This document shows, one piece after another, positions 27,692 through 35,368 of a stretch of DNA of 64,000 nt; the first letter of the stretch is position 1, and each line of letters begins with the position of its first letter. The stretch covers positions 1,860,001-1,924,000 of the forward strand of contig NZ_CP162005.1 of NCBI RefSeq assembly GCF_040822065.1, given 5' to 3'. Source of the DNA: Pedobacter sp. WC2423. GTDB taxonomy: Bacteria; Bacteroidota; Bacteroidia; Sphingobacteriales; Sphingobacteriaceae. The notes beneath the pieces are model-generated. The model made no database searches, was not told where the DNA came from, and saw only the letters and a list, made by a program, of their open reading frames with translations. Made by a program: the position numbers and the translations under genes.

Positions 27692-28311
27692 AAAGAGGCA
27701 TTTCACCTGCCGAACTTGAATCAATAATATTTGAAGATTTTGATTTTGAAGGTGAATGGTTTGATGCATTTGATAAACCGGAAACAAATGGAATCTGGTT
27801 TATCTGGGGGAATAGCTCTAACGGAAAAACAAGTTTCATTCTTAAACTAATCAAGTACCTGACAACATTCGATGTTAAAGCAATTTATGACAGCCTTGAG
27901 GAAGGTCGCAGGAAGTCAATGCAGAAGGCATTTAGAGAAGCTAACATGAAAGAAGTCACTGGGAAAGTAATAATGGTTCAGGAGCCTATAGAGGAGTTGA
28001 AGGTAAGGCTTAAAAAGCGTGACAGTGCTAAGGTTGTAGTGATAGATAGTATTCAATATGCCATGTTATCATTTCAGCAATTTCTTTCACTGAAAAGAGA
28101 GTTCCCAAAGAAACTATTCATCATCATCAGCCAGGCAGAGGGACGCAAACCAAAAGGTAGAATGGCAAATGACGTTATGTACGATGCTGATTTGAAAATA
28201 TGGGTTGAAGGTCACAGGGCGATATCAAAAGGCAGGTACATCGGAAAAAAAGGATACTACACAAACTGGATTGAAGGTGCCGCACGGTACTGGGGTCAGG
28301 AACCAATTTAA
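27688..28311 (+). CDS. second P-loop ATPase, RecA/DnaB-like fold
   Basis: 207 residues: Walker A GNSSNGKTS (about 34-42), Walker B KVVVIDSIQY (about 112-121) and a later segment LFIIISQAEG resembling the sensor strand of RecA-like ATPases. Mu has no gene like this here. It is coupled to the MuB homologue by an ATGA overlap, so it probably works in transposition or replication. The exact role is unknown. Confidence 0.75.
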   Translation: MKRGISPAELESIIFEDFDFEGEWFDAFDKPETNGIWFIWGNSSNGKTSFILKLIKYLTTFDVKAIYDSLEEGRRKSMQKAFREANMKEVTGKVIMVQEPIEELKVRLKKRDSAKVVVIDSIQYAMLSFQQFLSLKREFPKKLFIIISQAEGRKPKGRMANDVMYDADLKIWVEGHRAISKGRYIGKKGYYTNWIEGAARYWGQEPI

Positions 28312-28317
28312 ACAACT

Positions 28318-28770
28318 ATGAAAACATTAACTAAGAAAACCCACATAGGCCGTGTAAGGCAACATAACCGTGAAGGAATGCATCAGGTGTGTCATCTGTT
28401 GCAATGTACGGAGCAGGATTACTGCAATTACCTTTTTGAGCAGTACTGTTTGTTTGTACAGGTCAAATACAAAGCGTTTCCTGATGCGGTTTTAAACAGA
28501 ATACTTTATTCCGGCCTGTTTCGTGGCATGTTCAACAATGCAGTTGCGCAAAGGGATGAATCAGAATTCCTGCCTTTCGCAGATGATTGTACATCTGAAT
28601 TAACCGTAGTGAAGCCAGGTGGAGACTTGGAGGTTTACGAGGGCATACCGTTAGGGAGTAGTGAGCTGGTGGCTGAATGGAAAGAAACCCATAGCTACAA
28701 CCGGTTATTACAAGATGATCACTTTCTGAACCAATTTGAACACGTTTTAAACCTCATTCTAATCATATAA
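28318..28770 (+). CDS. phage protein of unknown function
   Basis: 150 residues, cytoplasmic-looking, with several His and Cys residues early (HQVCHLLQCTEQDYC) but no known domain. It is in the early operon, 6 nt after the RecA-like ATPase and 2 nt before the DnaA-like gene. Confidence 0.7.
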   Translation: MKTLTKKTHIGRVRQHNREGMHQVCHLLQCTEQDYCNYLFEQYCLFVQVKYKAFPDAVLNRILYSGLFRGMFNNAVAQRDESEFLPFADDCTSELTVVKPGGDLEVYEGIPLGSSELVAEWKETHSYNRLLQDDHFLNQFEHVLNLILII

Positions 28771-28772
28771 TT

Positions 28773-29132
28773 ATGAAAAATTCAAGAACTCAATTTTTCA
28801 GAAACATACCTGATGTATCCGGTAAGCTTTCAATGCAGATCACTCCGCAAAGTATTCAGGAATCCGCGCTTTTTGTCTTCGGTGTTTCAAAAATTGAACT
28901 GGAAAGCAGAAGCAGGAAAAGAAACGCTGCTGAATGCAGGCACGTTATTGCCGGACTGCTTGATAAATACACCACCCTGAGACACGTTCAGATATTAAAG
29001 TATTCTGGTAACCGTGAAAGGTCTACAATTTCGCACAGCATCGATGTCTTTAAAGACCTGTGCGAATCTGACAAGGTATTTGCAAAAAAGGTTATCAATG
29101 TAGAGCAGAGATTGGAGGGTGTATGCGCTTAA
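28773..29132 (+). CDS. stand-alone DnaA domain-IV-like DNA-binding protein
   Basis: 119 residues. Residues 28-110 follow the pattern of DnaA domain IV: VFGVSKIELESRSRKR, then ARHVI-like CRHVIAGLLDKYT, then NRERSTISHSIDVF, which parallels the DnaA signature G-x-R-D-H-(S/T)-T-V-x-H-A. That domain binds DnaA boxes. There is no AAA+ part, so it could bind DNA without loading helicase. It is a resemblance by eye and not a search hit. Confidence 0.6.
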   Translation: MKNSRTQFFRNIPDVSGKLSMQITPQSIQESALFVFGVSKIELESRSRKRNAAECRHVIAGLLDKYTTLRHVQILKYSGNRERSTISHSIDVFKDLCESDKVFAKKVINVEQRLEGVCA

Positions 29133-29440
29133 GTGTAGATAGAGCTAAAATGCAGGGCTTACACGATGTTATCGCTTACCTGCTTGAAGTTTACCCGGCT
29201 GAACAACGCAATGCTGCTGAAGAGCTACTGGATACGTTGGTGCATGCGATAAGACATAAAATGTTAGTCAAGCTTTCGTCTCCGAACCCGAAAACAAGTT
29301 ACTGCATCACGCTTAGAAAAGAGGAAGCACTAGCATTTGAACTCTGGTTTAGTCAGGTTGCTAAACCTAAAGATATATTCTTTTTGGAAACCCACAACGC
29401 GCAATTATTATCAAACGACATAAACAAAATCTATGGATAG
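29123..29440 (+). CDS. phage protein of unknown function
   Basis: 105 residues, overlapping the DnaA-like gene by 10 nt and the next by 8 nt. Helical N-half, mixed C-half; no domain recognised. It is part of the tightly packed early operon. Confidence 0.6.
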   Translation: MRLSVDRAKMQGLHDVIAYLLEVYPAEQRNAAEELLDTLVHAIRHKMLVKLSSPNPKTSYCITLRKEEALAFELWFSQVAKPKDIFFLETHNAQLLSNDINKIYG

Positions 29441-29651
29441 GCTCAATGAACTCGATGAAATCTACAATTCTAGCACTCAGTGGATGATAGAAAACCCTAA
29501 TGCGCCTTTAGAGGAATGGTTGTCGGAACAAAATAAGCGCATCACTGCATTAAAAGAACAAACAGAAATTTTTAAACAACAACTCTTAAACATAAAAAAT
29601 TACAATGAAAAAATTAGACAACCCTTACATCAAAACACTAGCTATCTGTGA
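29433..29651 (+). CDS. small coiled-coil phage protein
   Basis: 72 residues, mostly helical and charged (NAPLEEWLSEQNKRITALKE, then EQTEIFKQQLLNIKNYNEK). No domain is known. It overlaps the 36-residue membrane ORF downstream. Confidence 0.5.
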   Translation: MDRLNELDEIYNSSTQWMIENPNAPLEEWLSEQNKRITALKEQTEIFKQQLLNIKNYNEKIRQPLHQNTSYL

Positions 29652-29715
29652 GATCGCAGTGATAATAGTAATGATAGCCCAAATAGTAAAATTCACATTT
29701 TTTAAAACCGTATAA
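29605..29715 (+). CDS. 36-residue single-pass membrane protein
   Basis: The ORF has its own ATG and encodes one hydrophobic helix (LAICEIAVIIVMIAQIVKF) with a short basic N-terminus. It overlaps the preceding gene by 47 nt in another frame and stops 1 nt before the DUF3164 gene, so it fits the operon spacing. Function unknown. Confidence 0.5.
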   Translation: MKKLDNPYIKTLAICEIAVIIVMIAQIVKFTFFKTV

Positions 29716-29716
29716 G

Positions 29717-30355
29717 ATGAAAGCATTAGAAGAATTAAGCACAGCAGAATTAAAAGCCATATTAGAAAACCGTGAAAAAGCGGAGAAAGGCGCATTAATT
29801 AAGAAAGAACAGGCTTACATAAAAAACAGAGATGCCCAACTGGAAGAGCTGTCAGCTGAAGCACTTGAATTAGGATTGCAGTTAGCCAGGTTCAAATCAA
29901 AAGTTCATGCGGTTATGAATAAACAGGCGGAGGCACTTGCAGCCTATGGTAAAGTTCGTGGTAACAGCAAAGGCGGGTTTTCGATCACGAATGCTGCAAG
30001 TAACCTAAGAATAGTAAGAAGAAGGGACACCGAACCGACATGGGACGAACGAGCATCGAAAGCTGTTGACCTAATTAAGGACTTCTTAGGTGATACAATC
30101 AAAAAGAGGGATGTAAAACTTTACGAAATCCTAATAAAGTTCCTTGAAAAAAATCACAATGGAGATTTGGAATACTCTGCTGTATTCGGTTTAATGGAGC
30201 ACGAGGATAAGTTTGACGATCCAAGATGGTTAGAGGGCTTACGTCTGCTTAAACAGAGCTATACGGTAACTCTGAAATGCTTTGGATATGAATTCAAGCA
30301 AAAGAACGATGCCGGGAAATGGATCACTCAGGTTTTAAACTTTTCAAGCCTCTAA
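29717..30355 (+). CDS. DUF3164 family phage protein
   Basis: 212 residues matching DUF3164, a family typical of Mu-like early regions: N-terminal helix (ALEELSTAELKAILENREKAE), a coiled middle, then GFSITNAASNLRIVRRRD and the conserved C-half with ERASKAVDLIKDFL and EYSAVFGLMEHEDKFDDPRW. The molecular role is unknown. The position, after the transposition genes and before GemA, agrees with Mu. Confidence 0.8.
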   Translation: MKALEELSTAELKAILENREKAEKGALIKKEQAYIKNRDAQLEELSAEALELGLQLARFKSKVHAVMNKQAEALAAYGKVRGNSKGGFSITNAASNLRIVRRRDTEPTWDERASKAVDLIKDFLGDTIKKRDVKLYEILIKFLEKNHNGDLEYSAVFGLMEHEDKFDDPRWLEGLRLLKQSYTVTLKCFGYEFKQKNDAGKWITQVLNFSSL

Positions 30356-30356
30356 A

Positions 30357-30608
30357 ATGGGATACTCAATATACACGGAGATTTCAAAATCAATCGGTTT
30401 ACAAGGTGATCCGATTGATTTACCTAATAAGGAGGAAGCGGAAAGGTTACATAAGGCAGTTACAGAAGATAAATGTGCTGATGCCTTTAAAGAGGTCTTT
30501 AAACTATACCGGTTCGGTAAACAGGCTGAAATATTCGCAGAACAAGAAATAAGCTCACTTATATATGATGCCTTTTACACGGGATCAAAACACTTTAAAA
30601 CCCTTTAA
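30357..30608 (+). CDS. phage protein of unknown function
   Basis: 83 residues, acidic and helical, 1 nt after DUF3164. No domain recognised. Confidence 0.6.
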   Translation: MGYSIYTEISKSIGLQGDPIDLPNKEEAERLHKAVTEDKCADAFKEVFKLYRFGKQAEIFAEQEISSLIYDAFYTGSKHFKTL

Positions 30609-30618
30609 AAGAAATATT

Positions 30619-31029
30619 ATGAATAATGTATTAATAGAAGATATGAAGGCCAATTTTAAGGCTGTTGTTAAGGATCAAACAGAACTTTTGTCCTTTTTCG
30701 AAAAGGCTAATGAAACTAATGGCATTGAGGTGGTTTATATCGCTGGTCGAATTACTGGATTGGATTATAGAGATGTGTTTGAAATTTTCAGAAGAAGACA
30801 ATTAGTTTTGGAAGCAGCTGGATTTATCGTGATCAATCCTTGTGAGTATGTCAGTGCTGGTGAAGATTGGAAAGTGGCAATGAAAACCTGCATTAACCTT
30901 CTACAATTCGCTAAGTACATAAGCCTGTTGCCTGATTGGTCAGAAAGCAAAGGAGCTACAATTGAAAAATATCTAGCTGATGCGCTTGGAATAGCACCTC
31001 TTTCAATTAAGTTCCCACATGAAGCGTAA
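30619..31029 (+). CDS. DUF4406-like protein
   Basis: 136 residues from the ATG at 30619; a longer reading with an earlier start would overlap the gene before. The pattern VYIAGRITGLDYRDVFEIFRRRQLVLEAAGFIVINP, then LPDWSESKGATIEKYLADALGI, matches DUF4406, related to nucleoside 2-deoxyribosyltransferases. An enzymatic role on nucleotides is possible but unproven. Confidence 0.75.
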   Translation: MNNVLIEDMKANFKAVVKDQTELLSFFEKANETNGIEVVYIAGRITGLDYRDVFEIFRRRQLVLEAAGFIVINPCEYVSAGEDWKVAMKTCINLLQFAKYISLLPDWSESKGATIEKYLADALGIAPLSIKFPHEA

Positions 31030-31258
31030 TGACGTAGTAACATTGGATCGGTTGTCAGTTGGCGACCGGTTCTACAAAGTTGGTGACAACTCGAAAACGA
31101 TGTTACAGGTGATGGATACAGAAAAGCAGGTTCGTACTGTGAAGCAAAAGCACTTTGCGTGTCCGGTCTCGTTTTTAGGAACCAATTCCGAAACTAACAA
31201 AACAGTCCCAATGATGGGAAATATTCAGGTAGTATTCCTGAGAAATATTGATGAATGA
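31019..31258 (+). CDS. phage protein of unknown function
   Basis: 79 residues, beta-rich (LSVGDRFYKVGDNSKTMLQVMD), overlapping the DUF4406-like gene by 11 nt and the methyltransferase start by 4 nt. It may be a small DNA- or protein-binding fold; no family recognised. Confidence 0.6.
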   Translation: MKRNDVVTLDRLSVGDRFYKVGDNSKTMLQVMDTEKQVRTVKQKHFACPVSFLGTNSETNKTVPMMGNIQVVFLRNIDE

Positions 31259-32012
31259 AACACGGATCATTATTTTCTGGTATAGGTGGTTTTGATTTAG
31301 CCGCTGAACGTGCAGGGTTAACAAATGTATTTCACTGTGAATGGATACCATCAAAACAAGAAATATTAAAAAGAAATTTTCCTAAATCAATAAGCTATGG
31401 AGATATACAACATTTCAACGGAAAATCCTATAAAGAATCAATTGACATTCTTTCAGGAGGATTCCCCTGTCAAGATATTAGTATCGCAAATCAATCTAAA
31501 AATCAAGGGGGGGGAAGAATATTAAAGGCGAAAGGTCGGGTTTATGGAAAGAATATGCGCGTTTGGTTGGGGAAATTAGACCTGGAATCATCGTCTTTGA
31601 AAACAGCCCAATGTTGCTTAGTAGAGGATTTGAAGTCGTCCTTTGCGACCTTTCCAAGCTCGGGTATGATGTTGAATGGCGATTGTTTTATGCTTCCCAG
31701 TTCGGATTTCCGCACCGAAGAGAGCGATTATACGGAGTTGCCTACGCCATCGAGCAGCGATGGAAAAATATTATTAACGAAGGTGGAATCTTACAAAAAA
31801 TATTTCCGGAACGGGCATCAAGACAAAAGCCTGTATCAATTCCAGTTAAACGGTTTCACAGCAAATCAAGCTATGCAGATGTACGAATGGATGATGGGTT
31901 TTCCAAAGAACTGGATAAAGAAGTTATACACGGATTCGGAAATGCTGTAGTGCCAGAAATACCTTATCAAATATTCAAAGCAATTCAGGAGTACGAAAAT
32001 TTATTTAAATAA
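31255..32012 (+). CDS. C5-cytosine DNA methyltransferase, split by a shift at a G8 tract
   Basis: Two overlapping frames together encode one small C5-methyltransferase. Frame 1 carries motif I (FSGIGGFDLAAERAG) and the catalytic Pro-Cys loop (GGFPCQDIS, Cys72). Frame 2 carries KGERSGLWKEYARL, motif VI (ENS), motif VIII (HRRERLYGVA) and motif X (GFGNAVVPEIPYQIF). The frames join at eight consecutive G (31507-31514); nine or six G would give one 252-253-residue enzyme. As read, the frame-1 product lacks half its motifs and should be inactive. It could be phase-variable, a pseudogene or a sequencing slip. Methylation would protect phage DNA from host restriction. Confidence 0.8.
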
Positions 32013-32013
32013 C

Positions 32014-32421
32014 ATGGAAAATTTAATTTTAACTGCACTAGATATATTTAAATCAGTAATTCTACTTTATGTTTTACATCAGGTATATAAGCTGAAAAAA
32101 GAGATTAAAACATTGTCACTCCGAAAGGGTAAAGGATATTTCCCAGGTCATTGGAATTGCAGATGCAATGACGGTTATCAGCCAAAGGTAGAAATTGAAG
32201 GTTCGCCCCCTGGTGCTGATCAGGATCACTCTTCTATAACTAATGAGGAAGCCGCAGAATTAGCAAATGAACCTAATCATCATCATTTTGAGATAAGAGA
32301 TGAGGTTTTGTATCACATTTATCTATCGAAAAGGTGCGGTGGAGTTAGGACAGTAAAATCAATGCCAGGCTATTCAGATAACATGAATTTCAAGTTCGGT
32401 GCTACGACTAATCAGGTATGA
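32014..32421 (+). CDS. phage protein with N-terminal membrane segment
   Basis: 135 residues. A hydrophobic helix near 7-25 (LDIFKSVILLYVLHQVYKL) precedes a soluble domain with a Cys pair (WNCRCND), many His residues and acidic character. No family known. It begins 1 nt after the methyltransferase stop. Confidence 0.5.
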   Translation: MENLILTALDIFKSVILLYVLHQVYKLKKEIKTLSLRKGKGYFPGHWNCRCNDGYQPKVEIEGSPPGADQDHSSITNEEAAELANEPNHHHFEIRDEVLYHIYLSKRCGGVRTVKSMPGYSDNMNFKFGATTNQV

Positions 32422-32552
32422 GATTGTTTAATCATGAGGCGTGGCGTGTCTGCCTCAACTGTGGTCACTTTTACGACCTTAAAAAGGGTTTAATGTGCTT
32501 TACCTGTGGATGTCAGCATACAGAGGAGCAAGTATTTACAATCAAAAATTAG
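32418..32552 (+). CDS. 44-residue zinc-ribbon protein
   Basis: I found this ORF directly: ATG at 32418 overlapping the previous stop by 4 nt (ATGA), TAG at 32550. It contains C-x2-C (Cys12, Cys15) and C-x2-C-x-C (Cys27, Cys30, Cys32), a zinc-ribbon pattern. Such short ribbons often bind nucleic acid or polymerase. Function unknown. Confidence 0.6.
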   Translation: MRLFNHEAWRVCLNCGHFYDLKKGLMCFTCGCQHTEEQVFTIKN

Positions 32553-32556
32553 AATT

Positions 32557-32937
32557 ATGGTTTTAGGATTTAAAAAGCAGTTTGTTGAGCCAATTATGGC
32601 CGGGACTAAAATACACACAATTAGAGAAGATTCTAATAATAGATGGGATGACGGAATTTTAATTCACATGGCAACCGGAACACGAACGAAGCATTATAAC
32701 TGCTTCAAAAAAACTCTTTGCACTTCTATTCAGAATATCTTTATGAGTTATGATTATATGCTGCATATTTCAATTGATGGAAGAGAATTATATATACCAG
32801 AAAAAGAAAAACTAGCCGTGGCAGATGGCTTTGAAAATCTATTGTCTTTTGAAAATTACTGGTTTCCTGAATTGCAACAAAGAAGGCATATGGCGTTTTC
32901 AGGTAAAATTATTCATTGGACAGATTTTAGATATTAA
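32557..32937 (+). CDS. ASCH/PUA-like phage protein
   Basis: 126 residues from the ATG at 32557, 4 nt after the zinc-ribbon ORF; a longer upstream reading would cover that ORF. The start (GFKKQFVEPIMAGTKIHTIR) resembles ASCH-like domains, which have K-x-x-F-x-x-x-I-x-x-G-x-K-x-x-T-I-R. ASCH proteins are thought to bind RNA. The match is by eye. Confidence 0.6.
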   Translation: MVLGFKKQFVEPIMAGTKIHTIREDSNNRWDDGILIHMATGTRTKHYNCFKKTLCTSIQNIFMSYDYMLHISIDGRELYIPEKEKLAVADGFENLLSFENYWFPELQQRRHMAFSGKIIHWTDFRY

Positions 32938-32938
32938 T

Positions 32939-33355
32939 ATGTCAAACGTCAATAACACTCGAAGTAAGTATTCGCAATTTTTTGCCATTTGCACTGCACA
33001 TGGCTTCGATTACAAAGAAAAGGTATACGAGTTCACAAAGGGCAAGACGAAGAGTTTAAGCTCGCTCACAGACGTTGAATACGCTGAAATGATGAAGCAG
33101 CTTATTGATCTTAATGAGCCATACAGACGTAATTACGTTCCGAAGCCAGGTGATAAGCAGAGAAAGAAAATGATAGCATTGGCAAGGCTGATGAATTACG
33201 GTGACATGAAGACTATTTATGCCCGCTTAGATAACTGGGCACGTGATCAGAAGTTTAAAAAAGGTTGGATGGCTCATAATCCTGCTGAACTTGATTTGCT
33301 GGTCGCCATTTTTGAGCAAAAAGTATACACACATTATTTAACAACTTTAAATTAG
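32939..33355 (+). CDS. GemA/gp16-like phage regulator
   Basis: 138 residues from the ATG at 32939, 1 nt after the previous stop. The N-half (RSKYSQFFAICTAHGFD ... LSSLTDVEYAEMMKQL) and the later RKKMIALARLMNY segment resemble the Mu gp16/GemA family (DUF1018). In Mu, GemA affects host DNA topology and gene expression. It is also in the place expected: end of the early/middle region. Confidence 0.6.
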   Translation: MSNVNNTRSKYSQFFAICTAHGFDYKEKVYEFTKGKTKSLSSLTDVEYAEMMKQLIDLNEPYRRNYVPKPGDKQRKKMIALARLMNYGDMKTIYARLDNWARDQKFKKGWMAHNPAELDLLVAIFEQKVYTHYLTTLN

Positions 33356-33361
33356 GTTTAA

Positions 33362-33970
33362 ATGGTTAATATACATCTTTTAAACAGCGAAAGACTTGCT
33401 GAAGGTATTGAGGTGAGTTATAAAGATGGGCTTTTGTCGGAGATTAAATTTCCGACAAAATTTCCTCTTACTTTGGTTCAGCATGTGGCATTTCTAAAGC
33501 ATATTCCTTACTCTGAAGATCTTCTTGAATTTAACATGGGACTGATAAAAATCAGCGTTCAACCACAAACACCTCATTTCAAAAAAATAGCTCTTTGGTG
33601 TGGCTTTTACCATACTAATAGAGGGTTGCAGTATAAAATCACAGAGCCTGAGAAAAGAAAATTAAAAGAGCTGAAAGTAACTGAGGAAATATTGACTGCC
33701 TATTACAAATCTACAGCCTTTGAAATAATGGGTAAAGAAGGTACAGGAAAGCATTCAGTTAACAATTTCTATAATTATTACAATCTTATTTTACAGGAAA
33801 TGGCAGCAGGTGATAAGAAAAAATACCCTGATACCTGGTCTGAAGGTTTTCAAAATAAACTTACATCACAACAAGAATTAACTGAATACTGGGGCCACCT
33901 ACGCACATTAGGCTTAGAGCCGAAAAAAGATAGGACTGGTAAAACGCTTGATTGGGTTAAAAAGGAATAG
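33362..33970 (+). CDS. phage protein of unknown function
   Basis: 202 residues, no signal or membrane segment. The sequence suggests a beta-rich N-half and a helical C-half; no domain recognised. It is the last gene of the early operon before the operator/promoter unit at 33983. Confidence 0.6.
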   Translation: MVNIHLLNSERLAEGIEVSYKDGLLSEIKFPTKFPLTLVQHVAFLKHIPYSEDLLEFNMGLIKISVQPQTPHFKKIALWCGFYHTNRGLQYKITEPEKRKLKELKVTEEILTAYYKSTAFEIMGKEGTGKHSVNNFYNYYNLILQEMAAGDKKKYPDTWSEGFQNKLTSQQELTEYWGHLRTLGLEPKKDRTGKTLDWVKKE

Positions 33971-33982
33971 CATTAACAGATA

Positions 33983-34026
33983 TACGGAATCCCGTATTTT
34001 GAATTAAAAACCTTAATGTACATTTG
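33983..34026 (+). promoter_or_regulatory. promoter with TACGG/CCGTA operator, copy 1
   Basis: The palindrome TACGG-N4-CCGTA (33983-33996) is followed 22 nt later by a perfect -7 box TACATTTG (34019-34026), with TTTG at 33998-34001. The palindrome centre would lie near -40, a usual activator position. Copy 2 at 34443 keeps the same sequence and spacing. Confidence 0.55.
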
Positions 34027-34029
34027 GTT

Positions 34030-34155
34030 ATGATGGAAATGAGACTAATTTGGTGGGTAATAGCAAAACCGAAAAAATACAAGCATTATTATGGCTATCG
34101 CCTTGAAGGCATGAGCAAAAAAATGGCTTATCAGCGCACTTTAAATGAATATTAA
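34030..34155 (+). CDS. 41-residue basic protein
   Basis: The ORF MMEMRLIWWVIAKPKKYKHY... ends at 34155 and lies between the operator unit and the 85-residue gene. It is basic and aromatic. The -7 box ends 3 nt before its ATG, so its mRNA would be leaderless or start inside the ORF; it may therefore not be translated. Confidence 0.4.
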   Translation: MMEMRLIWWVIAKPKKYKHYYGYRLEGMSKKMAYQRTLNEY

Positions 34156-34168
34156 ATAACTTAGAAAT

Positions 34169-34426
34169 ATGAAAACTTTAAACACATTATTAGGACAGGT
34201 AATCATCCACGATGCAAGAATAGTTTTAGCACCTGGTCAAAGAGGCCGATACACCATTTTGGTTGATATTGAACTTGAGGGAAAGACGAAAGAACTAAAT
34301 GTTCACTCTACTGACAGCGAGTTATATGATAAAGCCCACGGGGAATCAAATCATTCAGAGATCGTTTTAAAAGATGCTGAATATACTATTGAAAAAGCTG
34401 TAAACCACTTTATTAACAGTTTGTAA
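34169..34426 (+). CDS. phage protein of unknown function
   Basis: 85 residues, small mixed alpha/beta (RIVLAPGQRGRYTILVDIEL), probably expressed from promoter copy 1. No family recognised. Confidence 0.6.
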   Translation: MKTLNTLLGQVIIHDARIVLAPGQRGRYTILVDIELEGKTKELNVHSTDSELYDKAHGESNHSEIVLKDAEYTIEKAVNHFINSL

Positions 34427-34442
34427 GATAAAAATAACTGAA

Positions 34443-34486
34443 TACGGAAACCCGTAAAATTTATCTGAAAACTTTAAATACCTTTA
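34443..34486 (+). promoter_or_regulatory. promoter with TACGG/CCGTA operator, copy 2
   Basis: TACGG-N4-CCGTA (34443-34456) differs from copy 1 at one spacer base; a -7-like TACCTTTA (34479-34486) follows at the same 22-nt distance. It is directed at a 100-nt stretch ending in a strong terminator. Confidence 0.5.
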
Positions 34487-34489
34487 TAA

Positions 34490-34592
34490 TTCAAAAATTT
34501 AGTTAAATGCTGATTGCTGAAATTGTGAGACTTGTACACTCACAGCTCGAATGTAAGAAGTGAAAAAGCCCTGAGTGATCAGGGCTTTTTTT
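34490..34592 (+). ncRNA. candidate short phage RNA or 18-residue peptide mRNA
   Basis: The segment lies between promoter copy 2 and a strong terminator. It can form a hairpin TGTGAG/CTCACA (34524-34544) and contains an 18-codon ORF (34507-34563). The expected transcript is about 100 nt. Whether RNA or peptide is the product is not shown by the sequence. Confidence 0.4.
34563..34592 (+). terminator. strong intrinsic terminator
   Basis: AAAAAGCCCTGA and TCAGGGCTTTTT form a 12-bp stem around a GTGA loop, followed by a T run. Confidence 0.85.
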
Positions 34593-34630
34593 GTAGGATA
34601 ACTTTTTTTTATTGGAGTTTAGCCATTCTT

Positions 34631-34638
34631 TATATTTG
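34631..34638 (+). promoter_or_regulatory. -7 box TATATTTG close to a start codon
   Basis: A perfect TAnnTTTG ends 5 nt before the ATG at 34644, with TTG about 16 nt upstream. Transcription should begin at or inside the start codon, suggesting a leaderless mRNA. Confidence 0.45.
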
Positions 34639-34643
34639 TAACA

Positions 34644-34856
34644 ATGGCTTACAACAATAATAACCGCTTTTTAAGGATCAAGGACATACAAGATATCTTC
34701 CTACTTCACAAAGTTGAGGGCTTAACCACGCGTTTTGTATTCAAAAAGTACATTTACCCACAATACAAAATCAGTATTGCTACATTTTACAACTACATGG
34801 GTATTAATGTGCGTAAAGAAATCAGACAACTTGGTTTATTCCAAGACGAAGATTAA
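34644..34856 (+). CDS. small possible DNA-binding protein
   Basis: 70 residues, basic, with two helical pieces and a possible recognition helix (KISIATFYNYMGI). It lies after the terminator, under its own promoter, and converges with the leftward late operon. In Mu the C/Mor activators lie in this region; a role as late activator is possible but only positional. Confidence 0.5.
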   Translation: MAYNNNNRFLRIKDIQDIFLLHKVEGLTTRFVFKKYIYPQYKISIATFYNYMGINVRKEIRQLGLFQDED

Positions 34857-35368
34857 AGGTTCTTAACCAATTTTCCCGCAATTTTCAGTTTCTCAATCAT
34901 CAGGTACACATATTCTTCACCGGTGATCATTGGATCATTATAAGCGCACTCATATTTCATAACCTCATAGTTTACCACACCGGTATCAATAGGCTCATCA
35001 TCCAGCCGCTGAAGTTTACCGGTATTTTCGGTTTCCAGATCATCCAGCACATAATGCACCAGCTGGTGGTACATCACATTCTTTAAGCCTTCTTCTTTAT
35101 TGGTTGAAATATTGGAAGTATCCCACGTTGCATCAGTTACAACGTGGAATTCAAGCATTGTCTTTCCTTTATATGACTTTCCTACTTTAGTCCATTCGGT
35201 TTTTCTGCCAATGAAAATTGCCGGAATATCATAATATTCAAACTGAGCAGGGTTCAAAGGCTGTCCCCGGTATTTGTCTACATGCTTAACCGGCTCCAAA
35301 CCAAGTTCAAGAAAAAGGGCTTTATTATCATCAAAAGCCTGGTAAATCTTTAAAAATAATTCTGTCAT
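34853..35368 (-). CDS. putative tail terminator / tail completion protein
   Basis: 171 residues, beta-rich, with no signal. It is at the end of the leftward structural operon, overlapping the gpG-like gene by 4 nt (ATGA). Proteins of this size next to gpG are often tail-completion factors (Mu gp37-like). The sequence itself shows no firm family signature to me. Confidence 0.5.
   Translation of the reverse strand: MTELFLKIYQAFDDNKALFLELGLEPVKHVDKYRGQPLNPAQFEYYDIPAIFIGRKTEWTKVGKSYKGKTMLEFHVVTDATWDTSNISTNKEEGLKNVMYHQLVHYVLDDLETENTGKLQRLDDEPIDTGVVNYEVMKYECAYNDPMITGEEYVYLMIEKLKIAGKLVKNL

Noticed and set aside
30565..30618. Earlier start for the DUF4406-like protein
   Set aside because: It would overlap the preceding gene by 44 nt; the ATG at 30619 gives normal spacing and the family-like N-terminus.
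31515..31950. Frame-1 continuation of the methyltransferase ORF after the G tract
   Set aside because: It reads without stop but has no methyltransferase motifs; the motifs continue in the other frame, so this part is a shadow.
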